Of a stretch of 41,188 nucleotides of DNA, positions 9,654-16,861 are shown in pieces. The notes beneath the pieces were generated by a model that was not told the origin of the DNA, searched no databases, and was given only the letters and a program-made list of their open reading frames with translations. Numbering within the stretch: position 1 is the stretch's first letter; each line of letters begins with the position of its first letter. This stretch comes from an uncultured Clostridia bacterium (lineage in GTDB: Bacteria > Bacillota > Clostridia > Christensenellales > Borkfalkiaceae), in NCBI GenBank assembly GCA_904501815.1, contig CAJGCN010000001.1, positions 1 through 41,188 on the forward strand, written 5' to 3'. The translations under genes and the position numbers were made by a program.

Positions 9654-10634
9654 TTAAAGGTATTGCGAAACGGTGTAGGAAAGTTTGTCAATCACTTCTT
9701 CCAATTCCCCGAATAACATACAGCCTGCCGCGCGAATATGTCCGCCTCCGCCGTATACTCCCGCGATTTTATTTACGTCTGCATATGTTTTCGAACGCAA
9801 GGAAATTTTATACTGACCCGTTTTTACTTCCATAATCGAAGCCGCAACTTCTACCGTTTCTACGTTCAAGGGAAAATCGACGAACCCTTCCGTCATTCCG
9901 TTGTCTGCGCCGACCTTTTCCATCATTTGTTTGGTGATAAAAATTAACGCAAATTTCTCGTCGAAGAAAAACCGCATTTTGCCCATTACTTCCGAATGAA
10001 GCGCGGCTCTTGCTCTGGGTTGTTTTTTAAAAAGCTCGTAAGTTAAACTGCGAATATCCGCGCCCGCTTTCACGAGCTTTGCCGCAAGCAAAAAACACTC
10101 TTCGCCAACGTCGTCGTGAGAAAAATTCCCAGAATCGGTCAACAATCCGCAAAGCAAATAAGTTGCCGTTTTTTTATCAAACGGAGCACCCAGATACGCG
10201 ACGAGTTTGGCAACGTTCATACAATTCGCCGCACATTCCCGCACGAAATTAACTTCCCCGTAGCGAGTGTTCGAAATATGATGATCGACGTTGACGGTAG
10301 GAATTTTCTTGGCTTTCGCGCGACGGAATAAATCCGTCAACCCGCCTAAACGCTGGTCGTCAGCGGAGTCGAGCGCAATCACCAAATCAAACTCTTTCGT
10401 AGGCGTTTTGCCCACCCGTTCAATCCCTTCCAAAAAACGAAGATTCGACGGACAGTCCGATTCGTTGACGATTTCGCAAGAAACGCCGATATTTTCAAGC
10501 GCACAGCCAAGCGCAAGACAGCTACCGTAGCAATCCCCGTCGGGTCGCATATGCCCTACGATTAACACCTGCTTTGCGCTTTTCAGCTTTTTGGCTATAT
10601 TTTCAAGCTCCGTCAAATCGTCAAATTTTTTCAT
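9654..10634 (-). CDS. nrnA: DHH/DHHA1 phosphoesterase NrnA (nanoRNase / pAp phosphatase)
   Basis: Degrades 2-5-nt RNAs (and in homologues pAp and pGpG) to mononucleotides in the cytoplasm. The DHH domain shows HMRPDGDCYGS near residues 28-38, ALDSADD at 87-93 and VDHH at 116-119, which together form the Mn-binding set. The C-terminal DHHA1 substrate domain ends with the GGGGHIRAAG signature near residue 297. The 326-residue length is typical. The start codon overlaps the rbfA stop as ATGA (10634-10631), so translation is coupled. It is the last gene of the operon, matching its usual place after rbfA. Confidence 0.93.
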   Translation of the reverse strand: MKKFDDLTELENIAKKLKSAKQVLIVGHMRPDGDCYGSCLALGCALENIGVSCEIVNESDCPSNLRFLEGIERVGKTPTKEFDLVIALDSADDQRLGGLTDLFRRAKAKKIPTVNVDHHISNTRYGEVNFVRECAANCMNVAKLVAYLGAPFDKKTATYLLCGLLTDSGNFSHDDVGEECFLLAAKLVKAGADIRSLTYELFKKQPRARAALHSEVMGKMRFFFDEKFALIFITKQMMEKVGADNGMTEGFVDFPLNVETVEVAASIMEVKTGQYKISLRSKTYADVNKIAGVYGGGGHIRAAGCMLFGELEEVIDKLSYTVSQYL

Positions 10635-11023
10635 TCTTCGTCCTTTTCGTCTTCCTGTTTAGGTTGATTTTCGTGCAGTTTTTTAAACAACTCGTCCATC
10701 TTCGCCCCGTAGCTCATACTCCCGTCCATTCTGAACGTAAGCGCGGGAACGGTGCGCATACGCATCACCTGCGATAATTCGTGCCGAATATACCCTGCGT
10801 GTTCTTTTAACGCCGCAAACGAACGCGCTTTTTCCGTTTCGTCTTTGGCGTAAATACTAACGTAGATAATCGCCGTTTTTAAATCAGGCGCAACGTCGGC
10901 TTCCGTGACGGAAATCAGACCTTTAAGGTCGGGCGATTTATCCTTTAAACGACGAATAATCTCGCTGATTTCCTTTTGATATTCGCCGTTTAAGCGTGAA
11001 GTTCTCGAACCCTTTCCTTTCAT
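10631..11023 (-). CDS. rbfA: Ribosome-binding factor A
   Basis: RbfA binds the 30S subunit and helps the 5' end of 16S rRNA mature. The 130-residue protein has the compact KH-like fold sequence of the family: N-terminal RTSRLNGEYQKEISEII, a central TEADVAPDLKTAIIYVS and the RHELSQVMRMRTVPALTFRMD segment that carries the conserved R(T/R)VPxL pattern. The last 15 residues are a charged tail. The start overlaps the infB stop by one base (TAATG at 11025-11021), and its own stop overlaps nrnA, so it is translationally coupled on both sides. Confidence 0.95.
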   Translation of the reverse strand: MKGKGSRTSRLNGEYQKEISEIIRRLKDKSPDLKGLISVTEADVAPDLKTAIIYVSIYAKDETEKARSFAALKEHAGYIRHELSQVMRMRTVPALTFRMDGSMSYGAKMDELFKKLHENQPKQEDEKDEE

Positions 11024-13620
11024 TACGCTTTAATCTCCTCCGTGATATAACACTCGATAATATCCCCGATACGAATTTCGTTGAACCCTTCGATTGCGCA
11101 CCCACATTCAAAGCCGTAAGCGACTTCTTTCACGTCGTCTTTAAAGCGTTTGAGCTGTTTCACGCCACCTTCGCAAATCATAATATCTTCACGGTAAATT
11201 CTCAGTTTTCCGCCACGAACAATCTTGCCGTCCGTCACGTAGCAACCTGCAATCGTGCCCACGCCCGTGATATTAAAGGTCTGGCGCACTTCGCATTTAC
11301 CCGTAAGCACTTCGCGAAGCTTAGGCGCAAGCATACCTTTGAGCGCGGCTTCCATATCGTCGAGAAGCTCGTAGATAATACGATAGGAACGAACGTCCAC
11401 TTTCGAAGTTTCCGCAAGCTTTTTCGCTTTCGTATCAGGGCGTACGTTAAACCCGATAATAATCGCGTTCGCGCTGTCCGCAAGCATAATGTCGCTTTCG
11501 TTGATTGCGCCCGCCGCGCCGTGAATTACTTTGACTTTGACTTCTTCGTTTGAAAGCTTTTCCAAAGACTGTTTTACCGCTTCAACGCTACCCTGTACGT
11601 CCCCTTTGACGATTAAATTCAGGTTTTTCATCTTACCTTCTTCCACCTGAGCGAATACGTCGTCGAGCGTGACACGGCTTTGTTCTTTAATCATGCTTTC
11701 GCGTTCTTTATTCTTTCTTTCTTCCAAAACTTGCTTCATAAGCGACTGGTCAACCGCCATAATGCTATCCCCAGCGTTCGGCACTTCTTCAAACCCCAAA
11801 ATAGACACCGCCATCGAAGGGCCTGCCGTTTTCACCGCTCTGCCCTTATCGTCGAACATAGCGCGCACACGGCCCATCGTCGTACCCGAAAGAATATTAT
11901 CGCCCGTTTTCAGCGTACCGTTTTGCACGATAATGCTCGCCACAGGACCTTTGCCCTTATCGAGTTTTGCTTCGATAATCGTACCCTTTGCCTGACGGTC
12001 GGGGTTAGCTGTGAGTTCTTGCATTTCCGCCACGAGATTTACCGAATCGAGAAGCTCGTCGATACCCATACCCGTCTTTGCCGAAACGGGCACGATCATG
12101 GTATCCCCGCCCCATTCTTCGGGAACGAGCTCGTGTTCGATAAGTTCTTGTTTCACTCGGTCGGGATTGACTTCGTGCTTATCCATTTTATTCATTGCCA
12201 CGATAATAGGCACGTTCGCCGCTTTTGCGTGGTTAATAGCTTCCACCGTTTGGGGCATAATGCCGTCGTCCGCCGCTACGACCAAAATAACGACGTCCGT
12301 CACTTGTGCGCCACGCGCACGCATTGCCGTAAACGCCGCGTGTCCGGGCGTGTCGATAAAGGTGATTTGTTTTCCCTTTGCCGAAACGGTGTAAGCACCG
12401 ATACTCTGCGTAATCCCGCCAGCTTCTCCGCTTGTCACGCTCGTCGCGCGAATCTTATCGAGCAACGAAGTTTTACCGTGATCGACGTGTCCCATAACGG
12501 TGACGACAGGGGCGCGGGGTACGAGCGTGCTTACGTCGTCTGCCACGTAGTTTTCTTGCAATACGTCTTCCGCCGTCTTTTCGGGTTTATATTCAAGGTC
12601 GATACCCATATCCGCCGCCATCAACGCCGCGTTATCGTAGTCAATGGAATCGTTAATCCCTTTCATAATCCCTTCTTTAAACAACCGCTTCGTGATTTCC
12701 ACCGCCGAAACGCCAAGCTTTTCGGAAAGTACTTTTAAGGGAATGTCTTGCGTGGTCACGACCGCGTGTTCAATCTTGATTACGGGGATTTCCTGTTTCT
12801 TTTGCTTTTTAGGCGAACGCACCTTTCTGTATCCCGACTTATCTTCGTCGAAATCTTCCACCGTCATACCCATTTGCTTAACGAGCGCGCGTTTAGATAC
12901 GGGTTTTTTCTCGCTATACGTCTTTTCATACGTCTTTTTCTTCGCAGGCGCACCGAAAGACTTCGTGTCGCGCGGAAGATTTACGGGTGCAGCCCCGCCA
13001 CTTACGGCAGGACGAGCAGGACGGGCGTTTGCCGTTGCCGTACCCGTTCTCGGAGGTCTATCCCCTTGCGGGCGCACGGTTCTTTCACCCGATTGCGTGC
13101 GGGGACGGTAGGTTGTCGACGTAGGCGCGGTTTCCGCGCCGGGTTTGGAAACGTATACCCCTTGTTCCTGTCCGTTTTTGAAATATCTCGGCGCTCTCGG
13201 CGCTGCGGGAGCTTTGGGCGCGTACGTTTTCGCCGGCTCAGCCTGCGTAGGCTCGGCTTTTACTTGCGGTTCTTCCGCCTTTTCTTCAACCTTTTGCTCT
13301 TCTACCGGTTCAACCGCTTTTTTTCTCGTTTTCTTAGGTTTTTCAGCGGGTTCTTCCGCTTTCGTTTCCGCCGCTTCGGGAACGGCTTTTGCCTTTTCGG
13401 CAGCTTCTTTCGCCGCCTGAGCCTCCGCTGCAAGGCGCGCGGCTTCTTCCGCCGCTTTTTGCGCGTCGCGTTCGGATTTTTCCGCTTCTAACACGGAAAG
13501 CTTACGCATAATTTCCGCAAGGCTCTTTTCTGTGGAAGACAGGCGTTTTTGCAACCCGCCGAGTTGACCTTCGCCTAATAGTTCCGTTATCTTTTCCACA
13601 TTTTCGTATTTCTTTGCCAT
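11023..13620 (-). CDS. infB: Translation initiation factor IF-2
   Basis: GTPase that brings initiator tRNA to the 30S subunit. From the chosen ATG (MAKKYENVEK, 865 residues) there is a short N-terminal segment, a long Ala/Glu/Lys/Pro-rich disordered linker (about 45-270), an IF2_N domain (about 285-345), then the G domain with GHVDHGKT (377-384), DTPGH (423-427) and NKMD (477-480), followed by the two beta-barrels and the C-terminal fMet-tRNA binding domain. A longer in-frame extension to 13752 would run through ylxQ in another frame and has no family resemblance, so I reject it. The nearest SD-like sequence, GGGAGG, lies 14 nt upstream and overlaps the end of ylxQ, so translation may depend on coupling to ylxQ, whose stop is only 4 bp away. 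Confidence 0.96.
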   Translation of the reverse strand: MAKKYENVEKITELLGEGQLGGLQKRLSSTEKSLAEIMRKLSVLEAEKSERDAQKAAEEAARLAAEAQAAKEAAEKAKAVPEAAETKAEEPAEKPKKTRKKAVEPVEEQKVEEKAEEPQVKAEPTQAEPAKTYAPKAPAAPRAPRYFKNGQEQGVYVSKPGAETAPTSTTYRPRTQSGERTVRPQGDRPPRTGTATANARPARPAVSGGAAPVNLPRDTKSFGAPAKKKTYEKTYSEKKPVSKRALVKQMGMTVEDFDEDKSGYRKVRSPKKQKKQEIPVIKIEHAVVTTQDIPLKVLSEKLGVSAVEITKRLFKEGIMKGINDSIDYDNAALMAADMGIDLEYKPEKTAEDVLQENYVADDVSTLVPRAPVVTVMGHVDHGKTSLLDKIRATSVTSGEAGGITQSIGAYTVSAKGKQITFIDTPGHAAFTAMRARGAQVTDVVILVVAADDGIMPQTVEAINHAKAANVPIIVAMNKMDKHEVNPDRVKQELIEHELVPEEWGGDTMIVPVSAKTGMGIDELLDSVNLVAEMQELTANPDRQAKGTIIEAKLDKGKGPVASIIVQNGTLKTGDNILSGTTMGRVRAMFDDKGRAVKTAGPSMAVSILGFEEVPNAGDSIMAVDQSLMKQVLEERKNKERESMIKEQSRVTLDDVFAQVEEGKMKNLNLIVKGDVQGSVEAVKQSLEKLSNEEVKVKVIHGAAGAINESDIMLADSANAIIIGFNVRPDTKAKKLAETSKVDVRSYRIIYELLDDMEAALKGMLAPKLREVLTGKCEVRQTFNITGVGTIAGCYVTDGKIVRGGKLRIYREDIMICEGGVKQLKRFKDDVKEVAYGFECGCAIEGFNEIRIGDIIECYITEEIKA

Positions 13621-13624
13621 AAGT

Positions 13625-13966
13625 TCAGTTCGTTCCTCCCGAATAAATTTTAAGTTGGGGCTCGCCGTCCGCAACGGAAAGTATCGCGTCGGCAAGGTGT
13701 TTGTCTTTAATAGCCACCGCTTTAACTGCGGGGCGGTGCAATAATTCTCCAAGTTCGCCGCGCGGACATATTATCATCTCGCACGAAAATTTTTCTTGGA
13801 GTTTTTTCAGCGTTTTAAAAGAGCTTTCGCCTAAAGCTTCGTCCGCGAGCAATAACACCACGCCTTTGCGCAGAGATTCTATCCCGTCTACGCCGAACGT
13901 GATTTTTCCCGACCGAATACAAAACCCTAAATAGGTTTGGAGTTTTTTAAGGCTCGTTCTTTCCAA
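13625..13966 (-). CDS. ylxQ: L7Ae/L30e-family RNA-binding protein YlxQ
   Basis: Small (113 residues) K-turn RNA-binding protein of the L7Ae/L30e family, found between ylxR and infB in most Bacillota. The sequence has the family order: TYLGFCIRSGKITFG, then VVLLLADEALGESS and a C-terminal AVAIKDKHLADAIL. It starts with TTG at 13966, inside the end of ylxR (20-bp overlap), with AAGGAG 7 nt before the TTG. The overlap suggests coupled translation. Precise role is not established; homologues bind structured RNA. Confidence 0.9.
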   Translation of the reverse strand: MERTSLKKLQTYLGFCIRSGKITFGVDGIESLRKGVVLLLADEALGESSFKTLKKLQEKFSCEMIICPRGELGELLHRPAVKAVAIKDKHLADAILSVADGEPQLKIYSGGTN

Positions 13967-14225
13967 AACCGCTCTCCTTAATCGTTTGATAAACGCCTTC
14001 GTCTACGCTCGCCGAAAACGCTTTGTGTAAAAGTTTTTTATCGGCAAGCTTTTTCAAGCATTCTTCTCCGCTACATATATACGCGCCACGCCCAGCCGCT
14101 TTGCCCGTGTAGTCCGCAAAAATTTCCCCGTCCGCGTTTTTCACCACGCGAAGCATTTCTTTTTTCGGTTTCATTTCACGGCAAGCAATACAGGTGCGCA
14201 TAGGTATCGTTTTGGTTTTCGCCAT
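13947..14225 (-). CDS. ylxR: YlxR-family nucleic-acid-binding protein (RnpM type)
   Basis: A 92-residue protein with the YlxR signature: PMRTCIACREMKPKKEMLRVV at residues 8-28, followed by GKAAGRGAYIC (42-52) and a second Cys (57) in SGEEC. The four cysteines and the Arg-rich surface fit the family, which binds RNA; a homologue in Bacillus subtilis modulates RNase P. Its ATG overlaps the nusA stop as TAATG (14227-14223), and its end overlaps ylxQ, so it is translationally linked on both sides. Confidence 0.92.
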   Translation of the reverse strand: MAKTKTIPMRTCIACREMKPKKEMLRVVKNADGEIFADYTGKAAGRGAYICSGEECLKKLADKKLLHKAFSASVDEGVYQTIKESGFGKNEP

Positions 14226-15346
14226 TATTCTTCTACCGTTTCCTGCGTTTCGTCCGTTTCTAAGGCTTCCGATTCAGCAGTTTCTTGCATAGCCAAAATT
14301 TCCGCAGCTTCGGGCGAAGACGCGCTCTTTACGTCAATCTTCCAGCCCGTAAGGCGTGCCGCAAGCCGAGCGTTCTGCCCGTCGCGACCGATTGCAAGGG
14401 ATAACTTATCGTCGGGCACGATAGCCACTGCGCTGCGTTCCCCTTTTCCCGTCACCGACAACACGGTAGCAGGCGAAAGCGCTTTATAAATAAACGCAAG
14501 CGGGTCTTCGTTCCAAAGGATAATATCAATCTTTTCTCCGCCAAGCTCTTCCACGACCGCGTTAACTCTCGCGCCTCTGTTGCCTACGCACGCACCGACG
14601 GCGTCTACTCTTTCGTCGTTGGAATGAATCGCCATTTTAGTACGTTGACCAGGCTCACGCGCGATTTCCTTGATTTCTACGATACCTTGCGCGATTTCGG
14701 GTACTTGTTCTTCAAAGAGTTTTCTCACCAAGCCCGCCGAAGTACGCGAAACGACGATTTGAGAATTTCTGCCGCTGTTTTTTACCCGTTTTACGAACAC
14801 TTTAATCTTTTCGCCAACGACGTATCTTTCGGTATTCACTCGGTCTTGCGGGGGCATTACCCCTTCGATTTTCTTATCGCTAAGTTCAACGTAAACGTTT
14901 CTATCGTCGATTTTACGAATCGTACCAATCATGAGTTCCCCTTCTTTATCGGAGAACGCCGAGAAGGTATTGTCGCGTTCGGCTTCGTGCAATTTTTGCA
15001 AAATGACCTGTTTTGCCGTTTGTGCCGCAATACGCCCGAAGTTCTTCGGGATAAATACTTTTTCAATTTTATCGCCCACTTGATAATCGGGATTCAGTTC
15101 CTGCGCCGCTTCCAAAGAAATTTCCTTATCCTTGTCTTCTACTTCTTCCACCACGTAGCGAGTTGCTTTGAACTCAATCGTACCCTTTTCTGCATCCAAC
15201 GAAACGGATACTTCCGCACCGCCGTCGTATTGCTTTTTATACGCCGAAGCAAGTGCATTTTGAAGCGTTTCAATGAACGATTCTTCGCTGATACCTTTTT
15301 CTCTTACCAATTCGGTAAGCGCTGCAAAAAACTCCTTGTTTTCCAT
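14225..15346 (-). CDS. nusA: Transcription termination/antitermination factor NusA
   Basis: NusA binds RNA polymerase and nascent RNA and modulates pausing, termination and rRNA antitermination. From MENKEFF (373 residues): N-terminal RNAP-binding domain (1-125), S1 domain (about 138-200), KH1 with GACVGNRGARV (251-261) and KH2 with LAIGRDGQNARLAARL (317-332), then a short acidic tail. The two acidic C-terminal repeats of enterobacterial NusA are absent, as usual in Bacillota. The ATG at 15346 has AGGAG 9 nt upstream; an in-frame extension to 15445 overlaps rimP and has no support. The gap to rimP is 40 bp. Confidence 0.96.
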   Translation of the reverse strand: MENKEFFAALTELVREKGISEESFIETLQNALASAYKKQYDGGAEVSVSLDAEKGTIEFKATRYVVEEVEDKDKEISLEAAQELNPDYQVGDKIEKVFIPKNFGRIAAQTAKQVILQKLHEAERDNTFSAFSDKEGELMIGTIRKIDDRNVYVELSDKKIEGVMPPQDRVNTERYVVGEKIKVFVKRVKNSGRNSQIVVSRTSAGLVRKLFEEQVPEIAQGIVEIKEIAREPGQRTKMAIHSNDERVDAVGACVGNRGARVNAVVEELGGEKIDIILWNEDPLAFIYKALSPATVLSVTGKGERSAVAIVPDDKLSLAIGRDGQNARLAARLTGWKIDVKSASSPEAAEILAMQETAESEALETDETQETVEE

Positions 15347-15386
15347 CTTTATTATCTCCTGTTTATAGTTGCTTAATTTTTTTTCG

Positions 15387-15857
15387 TTAGTCCAAGCCGT
15401 CAAAATCAATCGCCAAGCAAATTTTTGCGATTTTATTCTTTTCAAGCTTAAAAGTTTCTCCGTTTTCTTCGAGCACCACGCAATTCTCGTCGTGTTCTAC
15501 GAGCACGGCTTCAAACGCCTTACGCCCTTTCAGGGGAGCGAACAGTTTCACTTCTACCTTTTCGCCAAGCCGTCTTTCAAAATCTCTTGCCGTTTTAAAC
15601 GGTCTATCCAGTCCGGGACTGGAAACGTTCAAGGTATACGCGCCCCCGAACGTAGGGTCAAGCTCGTCGAGCGCAGGGTCGATAGCGCGGTGGAATTTCT
15701 CGCAGGTATCCAAATCCACGCCGTTTTCCGTATCGATAAACACGGTTAAGGCGGGGGCTTTGCCTTGTTTAAACTCCACTTCTACGATTTCGATTTCCAG
15801 CTCGTCGGCAATGGGTTGCAAAAAGGCTTGAATCTCTTCGATAGGTTTAATTTTCAT
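15387..15857 (-). CDS. rimP: Ribosome maturation factor RimP
   Basis: Needed for 30S subunit assembly. The 156-residue protein has the two-domain pattern: an N-terminal alpha/beta domain with IEIVEVEFKQG and LTVFIDTENGVDLDTC, the conserved LNVSSPGLDRPF (97-108) linker, and a C-terminal SH3-like barrel with LGEKVEVKL and LEKNKIAKICL. It is the first gene of the nusA operon. The start ATG is preceded by AAGGAG in the leader, just after the leader hairpin. Confidence 0.94.
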   Translation of the reverse strand: MKIKPIEEIQAFLQPIADELEIEIVEVEFKQGKAPALTVFIDTENGVDLDTCEKFHRAIDPALDELDPTFGGAYTLNVSSPGLDRPFKTARDFERRLGEKVEVKLFAPLKGRKAFEAVLVEHDENCVVLEENGETFKLEKNKIAKICLAIDFDGLD

Positions 15858-15879
15858 TTTCTACTCCTTAATAGCAATA

Positions 15880-15905
15880 TTGAGAGTGGCGCGAACCACT
15901 CTCAA
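15880..15905 (-). promoter_or_regulatory. Leader hairpin upstream of rimP
   Basis: A perfect 10-bp inverted repeat TTGAGAGTGG/CCACTCTCAA (15880-15889 and 15896-15905) with a 6-nt loop sits about 24 nt after the predicted transcription start and about 23 nt before the rimP start. No T-run follows it on the minus strand, so it is not an ordinary terminator. Its position matches the structured rimP leaders reported in Bacillota and suggests operon control or mRNA stabilisation, but the function is inferred. Confidence 0.7.
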
Positions 15906-15935
15906 CATTCATCATCTGAATTATTAAGTACTAAT

Positions 15936-15964
15936 AGTATAGCATCTTTTTCCATTTTACGCAA
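15936..15964 (-). promoter_or_regulatory. Promoter of the rimP-nusA-infB operon
   Basis: Minus-strand TTGCGT (-35, 15964-15959), 17-bp spacer and TATACT (-10, 15941-15936) with an upstream TG giving an extended -10. The predicted start near 15929 places the leader hairpin in the transcript. No other promoter is obvious before the operon's terminator near 9600. Confidence 0.75.
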
Positions 15965-16008
15965 GCGTTTTAACGAGTTTTTTGAGAAATTTTCTTCAAG
16001 CGGGAATT

Positions 16009-16230
16009 TTACTGTATATAATCAGGCGAAAAAAATTCGGATAATTTTATTTGCAGGGCTTTACATAAATAGTATACCGTAGTCAAATAAATAACTTTAT
16101 TCTTTTCTTTCAAGATAGCGTATATCGTAGTTTTTGACACTCCCGACAATTTTGCTAATTGAGAAACGCTTATAGATTTTTCCTGCATAATTCTTTTTAA
16201 ATTTTTACTTGCAATTTGTACATATTCCAT
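16009..16230 (-). CDS. Small XRE-family helix-turn-helix regulator
   Basis: A 73-residue protein that is essentially one Cro/CI-type HTH domain: VSQLAKLSGVSKTTIYAIL holds the helix-turn-helix, followed by TTVYYLCKALQIKLSEFF, the typical fourth and fifth helices. The GTG at 16239 lies directly against the ribosome binding site, so I choose the ATG at 16230, which has AAAGGAG 8 nt upstream. It diverges from a second XRE gene at 16336. A palindrome lies exactly in the spacer of its promoter, so auto- or cross-repression is likely. It ends 45 bp before the rimP operon promoter, with no obvious terminator between. Confidence 0.8.
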   Translation of the reverse strand: MEYVQIASKNLKRIMQEKSISVSQLAKLSGVSKTTIYAILKEKNKVIYLTTVYYLCKALQIKLSEFFSPDYIQ

Positions 16231-16274
16231 AGATTTCACTCCTTTGTGTTTTAATTTTTACGTTTTATGTTATT

Positions 16275-16303
16275 ATAATATCACACCATTTGGTGTAAGT
16301 CAA
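16275..16303 (-). promoter_or_regulatory. Promoter of the minus-strand XRE gene, with operator in the spacer
   Basis: TTGACT (-35, 16303-16298), 17-bp spacer and TATTAT (-10, 16280-16275). The palindrome ACACCA-TT-TGGTGT fills 16283-16296, almost the whole spacer, so a bound repressor would exclude RNA polymerase. Confidence 0.75.
16283..16296. promoter_or_regulatory. Operator-like palindrome O1
   Basis: Perfect inverted repeat ACACCA-TT-TGGTGT in the gap between two divergent XRE genes. A second, less perfect copy lies at 16311-16324, with centres 28 bp apart. The pairing of sites and regulators is inferred from position. Confidence 0.75.
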
Positions 16304-16310
16304 TCAAAAC

Positions 16311-16324
16311 GCACCGTTTGGTGT
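16311..16324. promoter_or_regulatory. Operator-like palindrome O2
   Basis: GCACCG-TT-TGGTGT, a copy of O1 with two changes in the left half-site. It abuts a TAAAAT (16324-16329) that could be the -10 of the plus-strand XRE gene. Weaker symmetry than O1 suggests lower affinity, the arrangement seen in two-operator genetic switches. Confidence 0.65.
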
Positions 16325-16335
16325 AAAATATAATT

Positions 16336-16551
16336 ATGAATAATGAATATATGGAAGCTTTCGCACAAAACTTAAAACAACTTATTGGAAATATGACCAT
16401 ATCTGAATTTGCAAAAAAGGTTGATATTCCCCAACAAACAATATCCAGATATCTTTTATGTCAAAGAAAAATTACTATTGAAAATCTTTGTAAAATCGCC
16501 GATTATTTTGGAGAAGATATTGATATTTTATTAGGTAGAAGAGATTTCTAA
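16336..16551 (+). CDS. Small XRE-family helix-turn-helix regulator, possibly leaderless
   Basis: A 71-residue single-domain regulator: ISEFAKKVDIPQQTISRYL contains the HTH, and IENLCKIADYFGEDIDILLG the closing helices typical of XRE proteins. No ribosome binding site precedes the ATG; instead TAAAAT at 16324-16329 is spaced so that transcription would begin at about the A of the ATG, which suggests a leaderless mRNA as for lambda cI. An internal ATG at 16351 also lacks a ribosome site. A strong terminator follows. It is likely the partner of the divergent gene at 16009, acting through the two palindromes between them. Confidence 0.78.
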   Translation: MNNEYMEAFAQNLKQLIGNMTISEFAKKVDIPQQTISRYLLCQRKITIENLCKIADYFGEDIDILLGRRDF

Positions 16552-16560
16552 AATTTTAAA

Positions 16561-16600
16561 AAGCAACGAATAATTTCAACCATTCGTTGCTTTTTATTTT
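16561..16600 (+). terminator. Rho-independent terminator after the plus-strand XRE gene
   Basis: Stem AAGCAACGAAT (16561-16571) pairs with ATTCGTTGCTT (16582-16592) over a 10-nt loop and is followed by TTTTTATTTT. It starts 10 bp after the stop codon. Confidence 0.9.
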
Positions 16601-16639
16601 ATTAGTCCACTATCAATTTTTACGATTTATAAAATTTTT

Positions 16640-16790
16640 AGATTGTCGCAGTCGCTTGCGCTCCTTCACAATGACCGTCTATATGTCATTGCGACCCCGT
16701 GCGACGGGGAGCGTTTCGTGGCAATCTCTTCGTTTAACCTTCTCCTGCGGGAGAAGGTGTCGTGAGCGCGAAGCACGGCGAGCCGAACGA
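16640..16790. repeat. Repetitive palindromic patch (REP/BIME-like)
   Basis: The 310-bp gap between 16552 and 16861 has no gene beyond the terminator. It holds an element bounded by AGATTG (16640-16645) and its complement CAATCT (16722-16727), with internal CACAATGAC and GTCATTGCGAC arms of the kind found in dispersed TCATTGCGA repeats. A second hairpin follows, CCTTCTCC/GGAGAAGG (16738-16745 and 16750-16757), then a GC-rich AGCGCGAAGCACGGCG stretch. Another CAATCTCTTGTCAT fragment occurs near 16818. Such patches are usually intergenic and present in many copies; copy number cannot be seen from one window. Confidence 0.6.
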
Positions 16791-16861
16791 CGGATGAGGA
16801 GTATACAAAATCATAGCAATCTCTTGTCATATTTCAAGGGCACGGCTCGTACAATAACGGT

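Noticed and set aside
11680..12738. Long plus-strand frame opposite infB (352 codons)
   Set aside because: Antisense shadow: His/Arg/Phe-rich composition, no ribosome site, and infB on the other strand is certain. The same holds for 12748-13491 and for 14624-15376 opposite nusA.
13621..13752. In-frame N-terminal extension of infB by 44 residues
   Set aside because: It overlaps ylxQ in another frame, has no resemblance to IF-2 and no ribosome site; the MAKKYENV start fits the family.
15347..15445. In-frame N-terminal extension of nusA
   Set aside because: Overlaps rimP; the ATG at 15346 has AGGAG 9 nt upstream and the known NusA start pattern.
15880..15905. rimP leader hairpin as a terminator of the XRE gene
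   Set aside because: No T-run follows on the minus strand, and it lies downstream of the rimP promoter rather than before it.
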